Of a stretch of 30,034 nt of DNA, positions 1 through 8,790 are shown in pieces (within the stretch, counting starts at the first letter, position 1; each line of letters starts with the position of its first letter). Origin of the DNA: an uncultured Collinsella sp. Lineage in GTDB: Bacteria > Actinomycetota > Coriobacteriia > Coriobacteriales > Coriobacteriaceae. The position numbers and the translations under genes are program-made. The stretch spans positions 1-30,034 of the forward strand of contig URIA01000026.1 in NCBI GenBank assembly GCA_900547765.1, read 5' to 3'. Under the pieces are notes generated by a model that searched no databases, was not told where the DNA came from, and saw only the letters and a list, made by a program, of their open reading frames with translations.

Positions 1-1
1 A

Positions 2-24
2 GGAGGCCACTTAATGTGGCCTCC
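2..24. repeat. Perfect 9-bp hairpin at the window edge
   Basis: Arms GGAGGCCAC and GTGGCCTCC flank the loop TTAAT. No T-run follows on the plus strand, and the minus-strand continuation lies outside the window. It may be the terminator of a gene to the left or a bidirectional structure; the sequence shown cannot decide. The rest of 25-269 holds no gene I can support. It contains a GAAA-looped imperfect hairpin near 67-87 and a GATGCATG direct repeat, and no convincing promoter was found. Confidence 0.45.
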
Positions 25-269
25 GTCGTGAGCAGGACTGTAGAGCAGGAAACTTCATCAGCGCCCGCCCCACGGGAAACCGGTGGGATAGACCAGTTCA
101 GATGGGGCTTTGATGCATGGGTGGTCTGTTGGTGGGCAAATGGGTATCATACTGTGGTTATTGCATCGACTCTGTGATGCATGTTTGTACGTTCCCGGCG
201 GTCGGTTTGCCAGAAGCGCCCCGTCGGTTGTTCCAGACCCGTTTCGAAGAAAGGAAACAACACTCACCT

Positions 270-1940
270 ATGGCAGCTAAAAAATCATCTCCCTTGAAGA
301 TCATTCCGCTCGGCGGCCTTGACGGCATCGGTAAGAACATGACGGTCTTCGAGTGCGGCGACGACATGGTGCTCGTCGACGCCGGTCTCATGTTCCCGGA
401 TGACTCCCAGCCCGGTATCGACCTGGTGCTTCCCGACTACACCTATGTTTTGGAGAATGAGGAGAAGCTCCGCGGTATCGTCGTCACCCACGGCCACGAG
501 GACCACACCGGTTCGCTTCCGTACCTGCTGCAGGACCTCAACAACAAGGTGCCCATCTTTTCGAGCAAGCTGACGCTTGGCTTTATCGAGGGCAAGCTTT
601 CTGAGTTCCGCATCCGCGCACCCAAGTTCCGCGAGGTCAAGGGCGGCAGCCATGTCAACCTCGGCGGCATCTCGCTCGACTTCTTCTCGATGACGCACTC
701 CATTCCCGGCGCTCTGGGCGTGTTCATCCGCACCAATCAGGGCACCGTTATGCACACCGGCGACTTTAAGCTCGACCAGACTCCCATCGATGGTGTTACG
801 CCCGACTATGCCGCCATCAGCCGCTTTGCCAAGCAGGGTATCGACCTGCTGCTGTCCGACTCCACCAACGCCACGGTCCCCGGCTTTACCAAGTCCGAGG
901 CCGAGGTCGGTCCCAACTTGCTGCACGCCATCAAGAACGCCCCGGGTCGCGTGTTCGTCGCGTCGTTCTCGAGCCACATCCATCGTTTGCAGCAGATCTG
1001 CGATGCCGCCCGCAAGTGCGGCCGTAAGGTCGTTGTGACCGGTCGCTCCATGCTCACGAACACCCGCGTGGCGCGCGAGCTGGGCTACCTCAACATCGAC
1101 GACGCCGATATCATCGATGCCTTTGACATTGATAACCTGCCTGACGACAAGATTGTCGTCATGTGCACCGGTTCGCAGGGCGAGCCACTGTCGGCCCTGT
1201 CCCGCATGGCCAACGGCGAGCACAAGACGCTCTCTATCCACGAGGGCGATACCGTTATCCTCTCGGCAACTCCCGTTCCCGGCAACGAGAAGGCCGTCCA
1301 GCAGGTCGTCAACAGCCTGGCCAAGCTCGGCTGCGACGTGTGGGATAAGAACCGCGCTCTCGTCCACGTTTCCGGTCACGGTAGCCAGGAGGAGCTCAAG
1401 CTCCTGATGGCCATGGCCAAGCCCACGTACTTTATGCCGGTTCACGGCGAGGCCGTGCATCTGCGCGCCCATGCCCAGCTGGCCCGCAAGATGGGTCTCA
1501 AGGACGATCATATCTTTATCCTCGACAACGGCGACACGCTCGAGATGCGCGGCGGTATCGTTAAGCGCGGTACGCCCGTCGAGTCCGGCGTCGTTTACGT
1601 CGACGGCCTGCGCATCGGCGATACCGACCCCATCGTCTTGCGTGATCGTCAGAAGCTCGCCAACGACGGTATGGTTACCGCTGTTGCCATCGTCTCGCTC
1701 AAGCACAAGAAGATCGAGGCCATCGAGTTCTCGGGCCGCGGCGTCTCGTTTGCCATCGACGACCAGTTCTCCGAGGATGCCTCCGCGTCCATTATGAAGA
1801 CGATCGAGAAGGGCAAGTTCAGCTTTACGAGCAGCGGTTCCGATGCCATTCGCAAGGCCGTGCGCGACTCGCTCTCCAACTTTATCTGGAGCCGTACGCG
1901 CACTCGTCCGATGATCATCCCGGTCGTCATGGAGGTTTAG
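270..1940 (+). CDS. rnj: Ribonuclease J (metallo-beta-lactamase/beta-CASP family)
   Basis: RNase J is a cytoplasmic 5'-3' exonuclease and endonuclease for mRNA turnover and rRNA maturation. The 556-residue protein has the usual family length of about 555. The metal-binding motif THGHEDH is at residues 73-79 (His74, His76, Asp78, His79). Further conserved pieces are MHTGD near residue 155, the beta-CASP segment with FSSHIHR, and MPVHGE, which supplies a late metal-ligand histidine; the C-terminal domain follows. I chose the ATG at 270 because AAGGAA lies just upstream and the protein then begins MAAKKSSPLK, as family members do. An upstream in-frame start at 117 would add a 51-residue tail with no family counterpart. 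ftsK starts one nucleotide after the stop, so the two are probably cotranscribed. RNase Y is encoded about 10 kb downstream, so both main Gram-positive-type mRNA decay enzymes are present. Confidence 0.95.
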   Translation: MAAKKSSPLKIIPLGGLDGIGKNMTVFECGDDMVLVDAGLMFPDDSQPGIDLVLPDYTYVLENEEKLRGIVVTHGHEDHTGSLPYLLQDLNNKVPIFSSKLTLGFIEGKLSEFRIRAPKFREVKGGSHVNLGGISLDFFSMTHSIPGALGVFIRTNQGTVMHTGDFKLDQTPIDGVTPDYAAISRFAKQGIDLLLSDSTNATVPGFTKSEAEVGPNLLHAIKNAPGRVFVASFSSHIHRLQQICDAARKCGRKVVVTGRSMLTNTRVARELGYLNIDDADIIDAFDIDNLPDDKIVVMCTGSQGEPLSALSRMANGEHKTLSIHEGDTVILSATPVPGNEKAVQQVVNSLAKLGCDVWDKNRALVHVSGHGSQEELKLLMAMAKPTYFMPVHGEAVHLRAHAQLARKMGLKDDHIFILDNGDTLEMRGGIVKRGTPVESGVVYVDGLRIGDTDPIVLRDRQKLANDGMVTAVAIVSLKHKKIEAIEFSGRGVSFAIDDQFSEDASASIMKTIEKGKFSFTSSGSDAIRKAVRDSLSNFIWSRTRTRPMIIPVVMEV

Positions 1941-1941
1941 T

Positions 1942-4719
1942 TTGGCGCGCGGATCTGCACAAAACGCCAAAGGCAATAAGGCCAACAACCAACCGGCATC
2001 TGCTAAGGGTGCCGGTTCCCATCTGCGTGCCAATAAGGGCCACGAGTCCGAGTTCGATGATTTCGAGCCCTTGGTCGAGCCCTCGGCCAACCGCGATATC
2101 GCCGGCGTGGTCATTGCCGTTTTGGCGATTGCGTCCTTTATTGCCGTGATCTCTCCGGCAACAGCGCCCGTGACGGCTGCGGTTGCCGGTTTCTACCACC
2201 TGGGCTTTGGTCTGGGCGCCTACGTGCTGCCGATCGTCATCTTGCTGTTTGCCGCCACGCTCTTTTTGGGTGAGGACTCGCCGCTCAACGTGCGCTCTGT
2301 TGCGGGCGGCGCCTTGGTCTTTATCGCCGTCGTCTCCATTCTTTCGCTGATGGTGCCGGGCACGAGCGATTCGTGCGACCTTATGTTTACGCCGCAGAAC
2401 CTTTCCGTGTCGGGCGGCTACATTGGCGCCTTTATCGCAAGTGCCTTGCAAAACGCCCTGGGTAAACCTATCGCCATGGTTGTCTTGCTGGGGCTTGTCG
2501 TCGTTGGTTTGGTCATTATCGGCTTTTCGGTGGGTGGCGTTTTGCGCTCCGCACGCGATCGCGCTGCCGATTTTGCCGAGCGTCGACGTGCCGATGTCAA
2601 TGCGAGCCCGTGGGGCGATGAAGAGGCCCTGTCTGTTCCCGGCGTCGCTCGTCCGCACCTGAGCATTCTGCGCCAGAAGGGGACTGACGCCGCGGTGACC
2701 ACGGTCATGGGTGGCGATGTCGACCCGGTTTTGGATGACGACGAGGACGATGACCCATTTGTCGACGTATCCGAGTCGGTTGAAGCCGAGCGCGCCAAGA
2801 CCACGCTGCTGCCGCGCCGCCATGCCAAGAAGGGCAAGGCTGCGCCCAAGCTCAACACAAGCGAGCCCGACCCGTCTTGGTCCGATAGCGAGATTGAGCT
2901 CACCGAGGGTGACGACGAGGACGACGAGGCTCCGCTCGAGACCGCCAAGACAACCTTGCTGCCGCGTCGCCACGCCAAGCGCGGGCAGGTCACTGGACAG
3001 CTTTCGATGGAGGACGATCCGGACAAGGTTGACGAGTCCGAGCCGCCGTTTGCCGTGAACCCTGTTTCGGCCGCACCTCAGATCCCCGACTTCTTGAAGC
3101 ATCCCAAGGTTGCCGATGCGCCTGCCTTGAGTGCTGTCGAATCGGCTGCGGCTAGCGATGGGGGAGCGGACGGCGGCGCCGCAGATAACGAGGGCGAAGA
3201 AGAGGACGGCCTCAAACTTCCGCCACTTGAGATTCTGCATGCCAACCCGCAGTCGGCTTCCTCCGCGTCTTCTGACAAGGAGCTGGAGCAGACTGCCGAG
3301 TCGCTGCAGTCGACCCTGCTTGAGTTTGGCCGCAGCGCCCGCGTCGTCGGCTGGATTGCCGGCCCGACGGTGACGACCTTTAAGCTGCAGCCCGGCGAGG
3401 GCGAGCGCGTGAGCAAGATTTCGAGCCTCGAGGACGATATCGCGCTGTCACTTGCCGCCCAGTCGGTGCGTATCTTTGCACCGATTCCCGGCACTTCGCT
3501 TGTGGGTATCGAGATCCCCAACCGCAAGCGCCAAAACGTCAACCTGGGTGACGTGCTGCCCTATGTCAAGGGCGGTCCGCTTGAGCTTGCCATCGGCCGC
3601 GATGCCGAGGGCACGCCGGTCGTCGCCGACCTCGCCAAGATGCCCCATCTGCTGATCGCCGGTACCACGGGATCCGGTAAGTCGGTTATGATCAACTCCA
3701 TCATCACGACCTTGCTCATGCGTGCGCTTCCCGAGGACGTTCGCCTGATCATGGTCGACCCTAAGCGTGTCGAGCTAGCGGGCTACAACGGCTTGCCGCA
3801 TCTCTACGTGCCCGTGGTGACCGAGCCCAAACAGGCCGCGAGCGCCCTGCAGTGGGCCGTGTCCGAAATGGAGCGCCGCCTGAAGGTCTTCGAGCGCCTT
3901 AACGTGCGTAAGATCTCGACCTACAACGAAAAGCAGGCCGCTGGCGAGTTTGAGCATTACGATAACCCGCCGAAAAAGATGCCTTATCTGGTCATCATCA
4001 TCGACGAGCTCTCGGACCTGATGATGGTTGCCGGCAAGGATGTCGAGGCTTCGATTGTGCGAATTGCCCAGCTGGGCCGTGCCGCCGGTATCCACCTTAT
4101 CGTGGCTACGCAGCGTCCGAGCTCCAACGTGGTGACGGGCCTCATCAAGGCCAACATCACCAACCGTATCGCCTTTAACGTCGCAACGGGTATCGATTCG
4201 CGCGTCATCATCGACCAGATGGGTGCCGAAAAGCTTACCGGCCTGGGCGACATGCTGTTCTCCAAGGTTGACTGGGGCAAGCCCCGTCGTATCCAGGGCT
4301 GCTTTGTCTCGGACGACGAGATTAACGAGATCGTCGAGTTCGTCAAATCGCAGAGTGAACCGGACTATCACGAGGAGATTCTGTCGGCTGTGGCCCCCGC
4401 CTCCATGTCCATGGCGGGTGGCGGCGGCATTGTCCGCACGGGTGTCGCCGAGCCGCAAGACGACGATCCGCTCATTTGGGAAGCTGCCCATATTGTGGTG
4501 GAATCGCAGCTTGGCTCCACATCTGGCCTGCAACGCCGTCTGAAGGTTGGCTACGCGCGCGCCGGGCGTATTATGGACATGCTGGAAGAAAAAGGTGTCG
4601 TTGGACCGCCTGACGGATCCAAGCCGCGCGAGGTCCTGTTGGACGAAGAAGGCCTTGCCGCACTGGAATCTGTCGACGCCGAGATGGCACGTGAAGATCG
4701 TGAGTTTGGAGGATTCTGA
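1942..4719 (+). CDS. ftsK: DNA translocase FtsK/SpoIIIE
   Basis: This membrane-anchored hexameric motor pumps chromosomal DNA through the closing division septum. The 925-residue protein starts with TTG, preceded by GGAGG at a good distance inside the end of rnj. About four transmembrane segments lie between residues 50 and 200. A long acidic, low-complexity linker (about 200-440) follows, then the motor with Walker A GTTGSGKS at 574-581, the DPKRVEL motif, and Walker B IIIDEL around 685-690. A C-terminal winged-helix gamma domain (SGLQRRLKVGYARAGRIMD) reads polarity sequences on DNA. The linker contains an exact 12-residue duplication, AKTTLLPRRHAK, at 285-296 and 335-346. The stop overlaps the next start by one base (TGATG), which suggests translational coupling to the RodZ-like gene. 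Confidence 0.95.
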   Translation: MARGSAQNAKGNKANNQPASAKGAGSHLRANKGHESEFDDFEPLVEPSANRDIAGVVIAVLAIASFIAVISPATAPVTAAVAGFYHLGFGLGAYVLPIVILLFAATLFLGEDSPLNVRSVAGGALVFIAVVSILSLMVPGTSDSCDLMFTPQNLSVSGGYIGAFIASALQNALGKPIAMVVLLGLVVVGLVIIGFSVGGVLRSARDRAADFAERRRADVNASPWGDEEALSVPGVARPHLSILRQKGTDAAVTTVMGGDVDPVLDDDEDDDPFVDVSESVEAERAKTTLLPRRHAKKGKAAPKLNTSEPDPSWSDSEIELTEGDDEDDEAPLETAKTTLLPRRHAKRGQVTGQLSMEDDPDKVDESEPPFAVNPVSAAPQIPDFLKHPKVADAPALSAVESAAASDGGADGGAADNEGEEEDGLKLPPLEILHANPQSASSASSDKELEQTAESLQSTLLEFGRSARVVGWIAGPTVTTFKLQPGEGERVSKISSLEDDIALSLAAQSVRIFAPIPGTSLVGIEIPNRKRQNVNLGDVLPYVKGGPLELAIGRDAEGTPVVADLAKMPHLLIAGTTGSGKSVMINSIITTLLMRALPEDVRLIMVDPKRVELAGYNGLPHLYVPVVTEPKQAASALQWAVSEMERRLKVFERLNVRKISTYNEKQAAGEFEHYDNPPKKMPYLVIIIDELSDLMMVAGKDVEASIVRIAQLGRAAGIHLIVATQRPSSNVVTGLIKANITNRIAFNVATGIDSRVIIDQMGAEKLTGLGDMLFSKVDWGKPRRIQGCFVSDDEINEIVEFVKSQSEPDYHEEILSAVAPASMSMAGGGGIVRTGVAEPQDDDPLIWEAAHIVVESQLGSTSGLQRRLKVGYARAGRIMDMLEEKGVVGPPDGSKPREVLLDEEGLAALESVDAEMAREDREFGGF
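2794..2979 (+). repeat. Duplicated basic motif within the FtsK linker
   Basis: Two copies of AKTTLLPRRHAK are encoded at 2794-2829 and 2944-2979, exactly 150 nt (50 residues) apart. Both are followed by a basic/Gly residue pair and embedded in Asp/Glu-rich spacer. The copies differ at several synonymous positions, so the protein sequence rather than the DNA appears to be conserved. Confidence 0.85.
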
Positions 4720-6230
4720 TGGCTGCACGCTTTGGTGACATGCTGCTCGAACAGCGTCGCCGAATGGGCCTTTCCATTCAGCAGGTCGCCAACACCATCA
4801 AAATCAGGCCGCAGATCATCGAGTTTTTCGAGAATGGCAATTTTGCATCGATGCCCCCGCGCGGCTATGCGCAGGGCATGATTTCGAGCTATGCACGCTT
4901 TTTGGGCCTCAATCCGCGTGAGGTCGTCAATGCCTATTTTGACGACCTGATGGCATACGAGCGTGAGACTTCGCAGCAGGGCGGGCGTTTTCAGGACGCT
5001 GCCGGCTACGTCAACTCGCGCTCCTCTGTCGATAACGGGCGCTTCCTGATGGTTCAGGGCGGTCGTTCTACTCGTTATGGCCAGCGTCCTCAGCAGGCCG
5101 GCTATATTACCGAGACGGGTTCGGGCGAGGAGATTCGCTCTCAACGTGATCGGTTCCGTAGCACGCCGATGCCCGAAGACCGTGCGCTTCCCGCTGCCCG
5201 CGGGGTGGCACGTGACCCTCGCGCTGGATACGGCGATGGCGGCTATGCCGATCGCGGCTACCGTGGTGTTTCCTCGGGTCGCTCTCGCGGCGGCTATGCG
5301 GATGCCGATACCACGCAGGTAACGCCGCGTCTTCGCTCGCAGTCGCAGCCCTATGGGCAGCGCTCATCTGCTCCTCGTTCGGGCCAGCGCAGCTATCAGG
5401 GTCGTGGCGATCTCGCTCCGCGCTCGGGGCAGCGTAGCCTTCAGGGTCAGGGAAGCTATCGTGGTCGTTCCGATAACAGTCGCGGTCGATTGCCCCAAAA
5501 CAGCGGTCGTGGCGGTTCCAATCGTGGGCGCGGCGGGTCGCGTGCTCCGCAGAATAACGGACTTGATCCGCGTATCGTCTACGCCGGTATCGGTGTCGTC
5601 GTCCTGCTGCTGATTGTGCTCATCGTGGTGCTTCTGCGCGGTTGCGGTTCTGCAGCGCCCGAGTCGACGCCAGAGACGCCTGCGGTAACCAAGACAACGA
5701 CTAAGAAGTCTTCCAAGAAGACCGAAACTGTCGACGAGGATGAGGATACCGATGAGGCGACGGACGAGTCGACCGATTCGGATGCCACTAAGACGGCTGC
5801 CAATAAGGATGAAAACGAGATCACAAAGGTTAAGGTCTCTGTCGCCAAGGGCAAGACCGCTTGGATTGAGGTCAAGGTCGACGGCAAGTCGGTCTATGGC
5901 GCCCAGGCAACCGGGCCCTTTGAGCAGGAGTACACGCCCGAGTCCTCGATCGAGATCACCACGTCCAAGCCTTCCGACGTCACCGTTACCAAGAACGGCG
6001 AAAAGGTCCGCTACGACACCAAGACGTCGGGCGTGGCACGCGTGACCATCACCGTTCCCAAGAAGGAGACGACTGACTCCGAGAATGGCGAAAGTACTGA
6101 TGGTGCCGATTCCACCGATGGTGCCGACAGCACCGACGGCACCGATGCCCAGTCCACTGATGGCACCGATACCGCTGCCGATGGTCAAGCGGCAACCGAT
6201 TCTACCGACTATTCGTACGACAGCTACTAA
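4719..6230 (+). CDS. RodZ-like protein: HTH, RG-rich linker, one TM segment, DUF4115-like domain
   Basis: RodZ family proteins link the rod-shape and cell-wall machinery to the membrane. This 503-residue protein has a Cro/CI-like HTH_25 domain at about 5-80, whose segments (EQRRRMGLSIQQVANTIKI, PRGYAQGMISSYARFLGL) match RodZ. A long Arg/Gly/Ser-rich disordered region follows (about 150-280), with APRSGQRS repeated at residues 218 and 233. A single transmembrane helix lies at about 286-309. After it come an acidic Thr/Lys-rich stretch and a beta-rich extracytoplasmic domain (about 369-450) resembling DUF4115. The C-terminal tail is built from repeats of (S/A)TDG. The start overlaps the ftsK stop by one base, with GGAGG upstream. 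The RG-rich cytoplasmic linker is unusual for RodZ. The family call is firm for the HTH-TM-DUF4115 order; the exact function is inferred. Confidence 0.8.
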   Translation: MAARFGDMLLEQRRRMGLSIQQVANTIKIRPQIIEFFENGNFASMPPRGYAQGMISSYARFLGLNPREVVNAYFDDLMAYERETSQQGGRFQDAAGYVNSRSSVDNGRFLMVQGGRSTRYGQRPQQAGYITETGSGEEIRSQRDRFRSTPMPEDRALPAARGVARDPRAGYGDGGYADRGYRGVSSGRSRGGYADADTTQVTPRLRSQSQPYGQRSSAPRSGQRSYQGRGDLAPRSGQRSLQGQGSYRGRSDNSRGRLPQNSGRGGSNRGRGGSRAPQNNGLDPRIVYAGIGVVVLLLIVLIVVLLRGCGSAAPESTPETPAVTKTTTKKSSKKTETVDEDEDTDEATDESTDSDATKTAANKDENEITKVKVSVAKGKTAWIEVKVDGKSVYGAQATGPFEQEYTPESSIEITTSKPSDVTVTKNGEKVRYDTKTSGVARVTITVPKKETTDSENGESTDGADSTDGADSTDGTDAQSTDGTDTAADGQAATDSTDYSYDSY

Positions 6231-6256
6231 GCCGCTCGTAAGCGAAAGGATGAACC

Positions 6257-6754
6257 ATGGCTAAAGATTCCAGCTTCGACGTTGTGTCCGAGGTCAACAT
6301 GCAGGAGGTCGACAACGCCTTCCAGCAGACCACGCGCGAGATTTCCCAGCGCTATGACCTTAAGGATTCCGGTGCCACGATCGAACTCTCGAAGGGCGAC
6401 AAGCTCTTTACGATCAACGCCCCGGCCGACTTTGTCTCCAAGCAGATCATCGACGTGCTGAGCTCCAAGCTCATCAAGCGCGGCATCGATCTTAAGGCTG
6501 TTTCCTGGGATGCCCCGCAGGCTGCCTCCGGCGGCACCGTGCGTGTGCTCGGCCACATCGTCGAGGGCATCGACCAGGCGACTGCCAAGAAGATCAACAA
6601 GGACATTAAGGATCAAAAGCTCAAGGTCAAGGTAACGATTGAGGCCGATAAGCTGCGCGTTTCCTCTGCTTCGAAGGATGCTCTGCAGACCGTGATCCAG
6701 TTCCTGCGCGATCAGGACTACGGCCAGCCGCTGCAGTTTACCAACTACCGTTAA
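6257..6754 (+). CDS. yajQ: YajQ family nucleotide-binding protein (DUF520)
   Basis: This 165-residue protein matches the YajQ family over its whole length: N-terminal AKDSSFDVVSEVNMQEVDNA, internal YDLKDSGATIEL, and C-terminal LRDQDYGQPLQFTNYR. YajQ proteins have two RNP-like folds that bind nucleotides or RNA. Some homologues bind cyclic di-GMP and act as transcription cofactors, but that role cannot be assumed here. The ATG at 6257 follows AAAGGA. It lies 26 nt after the RodZ-like gene and 26 nt before rimO, so it probably belongs to the same transcription unit. Confidence 0.92.
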   Translation: MAKDSSFDVVSEVNMQEVDNAFQQTTREISQRYDLKDSGATIELSKGDKLFTINAPADFVSKQIIDVLSSKLIKRGIDLKAVSWDAPQAASGGTVRVLGHIVEGIDQATAKKINKDIKDQKLKVKVTIEADKLRVSSASKDALQTVIQFLRDQDYGQPLQFTNYR

Positions 6755-6780
6755 TTCATTCGAAAGGACCGCTTTCCAAC

Positions 6781-8130
6781 ATGGATACACCGTTGGGTTC
6801 CGTACTCTACATCACCCTCGGGTGCGCAAAGAACGAGGTCGACACCGACCGCATGCGTTCGCTGCTGACCGCTGCGGGCTACGAGGAGGCATTCGACCCG
6901 CAGAATGCCGATATCGCCATCGTCAATACGTGTTCGTTCCTTGCCTCCGCAACGTCCGAGAGCATCGAGACCACGCTCGAGCTTGCTAACGAGGTGCAGG
7001 ACGGCGTCCGTTCCTGCCCCATCGTCATGTGCGGCTGCGTGCCTTCGCGTTATGGTGAAGACCTGCCCAATGAGTTGCCCGAGGTCGCGGCCTTTGTGAA
7101 GACCGACGAGGAAGACGGCATTGTGTCCGTCATCGATGGCGTGTTGGGCGTCGAGCACGAGATTGCTGCCTATATTCCGCAGGTCAAGCGTACCGTCGAG
7201 GGCGCCGTTGCCTACGTCAAGATTTCCGATGGCTGCAACCGCTTCTGCAGCTTCTGCATGATTCCCTACATCCGCGGCCGTTATCATTCGCGCAATGCCG
7301 AGAGCATTATCTCCGAGGTGCGCGATCTGGTCGCCGGCGGCGTGCGCGAGATCGTGCTGATTGGTCAGGACACGGGCATCTGGGGTACCGACTTTGGCGA
7401 CGAGGACCTCACCGAGGGTTCGCCTCGCAACCTGGCGCAGCTGCTGCAGGCTGTTGCCGAGGCGGTGCGTCCGAATAACGTTTGGGTCCGTGTGCTCTAC
7501 CTGCAGCCCGAGGGCATGACCGACGAGCTTATCGAGACCATTCGCGATACGCCCGAGGTACTGCCCTATATCGATATCCCCGTGCAGCACTGCGACGCGC
7601 GCATCCTCAAGGCCATGCGCCGCTCCGGCTCTCGCCAGGAGCTCGAGGATCTGTTCCGTGACCTGCGCGAGCGCATCCCCGGTATCGTGATCCGCTCCAC
7701 GGCCATGGTCGGTTTCCCGACCGAGACCGACGACGAGTTCCGCGATCTTATCGATTTTATGGACACCGTGGGCTTCGATTACACGAGCGTCTTTGCCTAC
7801 TCACAGGAGGAGGGCAGCCTGGCCGCCAAGATGGAAGGTCAGGTCGACGAGGAGATCAAGCTCGAGCGCGCCCAGGAGGCCATGGACTTGGCTGAGTCGC
7901 TCGGCTTTGCCGCGACCGCCGCACATGTGGGGGAGCGCGCCCAGGTAATCGTCGACGGTATCGAGGAGACCGAGGATGGTGCCGAGCTGATCGGACACGC
8001 CTGGTTCCAGGCGCCCGATTCCGATGGCGCGGTGCATCTGGACGCCAGCGAGGCGTCCGTGGGCGATATTCTGACAGTCGAGTTTACCGATAGCTTCTGC
8101 TACGAGCTCATCGGTCATGTTGTGGAGTAG
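6781..8130 (+). CDS. rimO: Ribosomal protein uS12 methylthiotransferase RimO
   Basis: RimO is a radical SAM enzyme that adds a methylthio group to a conserved aspartate of ribosomal protein uS12. The 449-residue protein has three N-terminal cluster cysteines (Cys15 in TLGCAKN, Cys51 in NTCSF, Cys86 in CGC). The radical SAM motif CNRFCSFC gives Cys152, Cys156 and Cys159, and a C-terminal TRAM domain starts near residue 380. The N-terminal TLGCAKNEVD and SDGCNRFCSFCMIPYIRG are RimO-like rather than MiaB-like; the MiaB paralogue is at 14764-16134. The start has GAAAGGA upstream. pgsA follows after 9 nt. Confidence 0.94.
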   Translation: MDTPLGSVLYITLGCAKNEVDTDRMRSLLTAAGYEEAFDPQNADIAIVNTCSFLASATSESIETTLELANEVQDGVRSCPIVMCGCVPSRYGEDLPNELPEVAAFVKTDEEDGIVSVIDGVLGVEHEIAAYIPQVKRTVEGAVAYVKISDGCNRFCSFCMIPYIRGRYHSRNAESIISEVRDLVAGGVREIVLIGQDTGIWGTDFGDEDLTEGSPRNLAQLLQAVAEAVRPNNVWVRVLYLQPEGMTDELIETIRDTPEVLPYIDIPVQHCDARILKAMRRSGSRQELEDLFRDLRERIPGIVIRSTAMVGFPTETDDEFRDLIDFMDTVGFDYTSVFAYSQEEGSLAAKMEGQVDEEIKLERAQEAMDLAESLGFAATAAHVGERAQVIVDGIEETEDGAELIGHAWFQAPDSDGAVHLDASEASVGDILTVEFTDSFCYELIGHVVE

Positions 8131-8139
8131 GAGAGCGTC

Positions 8140-8778
8140 GTGGCTAACGAGAGCAATAAGGAACTGACGAGCGTTTGGACGCCCGCCAACATCGTGACGT
8201 GCGTTCGCATCGTCTTTATCCCGGTGTTCATGATCGTGTCGGCGCTTTCTCACACGAGTGTTGCCGGTACAGATTGGAGCACCTTCGACGGCCCGCTCGC
8301 CGCCGCTGCCTTCATTCTGTACGTCATCCTGTCGTGCACCGATAAGGTTGACGGCTACCTGGCGCGCTCGCGCAACGAGATTACCGACTTCGGTAAATTC
8401 TTGGACCCCATCGCCGACAAGCTGCTCGTATTCTCGGCCCTGCTGCTATTCTTGGACTTTGGTGCCGTGTCGGTTTGGTCCGTGTTCATCATCTTGTTCC
8501 GCGAGCTGCTGGTAAGCGCCCTGCGCATGGTTGCGAGTGCCGCCGGCGTTGTCGTTGCGGCCGATAAGCTCGGCAAGTACAAGACGGCGACCACGATGGT
8601 CTCCATCTGCGGTTACCTGTGCGTCTTTGCGATGGCCGGCTTGCACCTTGGCCCGCTGGCGCTGACGCTCGGCATCTACTCGGTGTCGCGCTTCCTGTAC
8701 GCCGTTGCCGTTGTCCTGACCGTTATCTCGGGCGTCCAGTACTTCTGGAACTGCCGCAAGATCGTCTTTTCGGTCTAG
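8140..8778 (+). CDS. pgsA: CDP-diacylglycerol--glycerol-3-phosphate 3-phosphatidyltransferase
   Basis: PgsA makes phosphatidylglycerol phosphate, the precursor of the main anionic phospholipid. The 212-residue membrane protein carries the complete CDP-alcohol phosphotransferase motif: Asp68, Asp71, Gly72, Ala75, Arg76, Gly85, Asp89 and Asp93, in the order D-x2-DG-x2-AR-x8-G-x3-D-x3-D. Several hydrophobic helices follow. It starts with GTG, and the GGAG that overlaps the rimO stop codon serves as the ribosome-binding site. A second, divergent family member lies at 28982-29686; position and sequence favour this one as the housekeeping PgsA. Confidence 0.9.
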   Translation: MANESNKELTSVWTPANIVTCVRIVFIPVFMIVSALSHTSVAGTDWSTFDGPLAAAAFILYVILSCTDKVDGYLARSRNEITDFGKFLDPIADKLLVFSALLLFLDFGAVSVWSVFIILFRELLVSALRMVASAAGVVVAADKLGKYKTATTMVSICGYLCVFAMAGLHLGPLALTLGIYSVSRFLYAVAVVLTVISGVQYFWNCRKIVFSV

Positions 8779-8790
8779 GTCCTGGTGGGT

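Noticed and set aside
129..150. TTGGTG and TATCAT as a promoter for rnj
   Set aside because: The spacing is 10 bp, too short for a sigma-70 promoter, and no better pair was found.
285..2114. Open frame of about 609 codons on the minus strand opposite RNase J
   Set aside because: It is a mirror of the strong GC codon bias of rnj; its predicted protein has no recognisable domain, and the plus-strand RNase J is certain.
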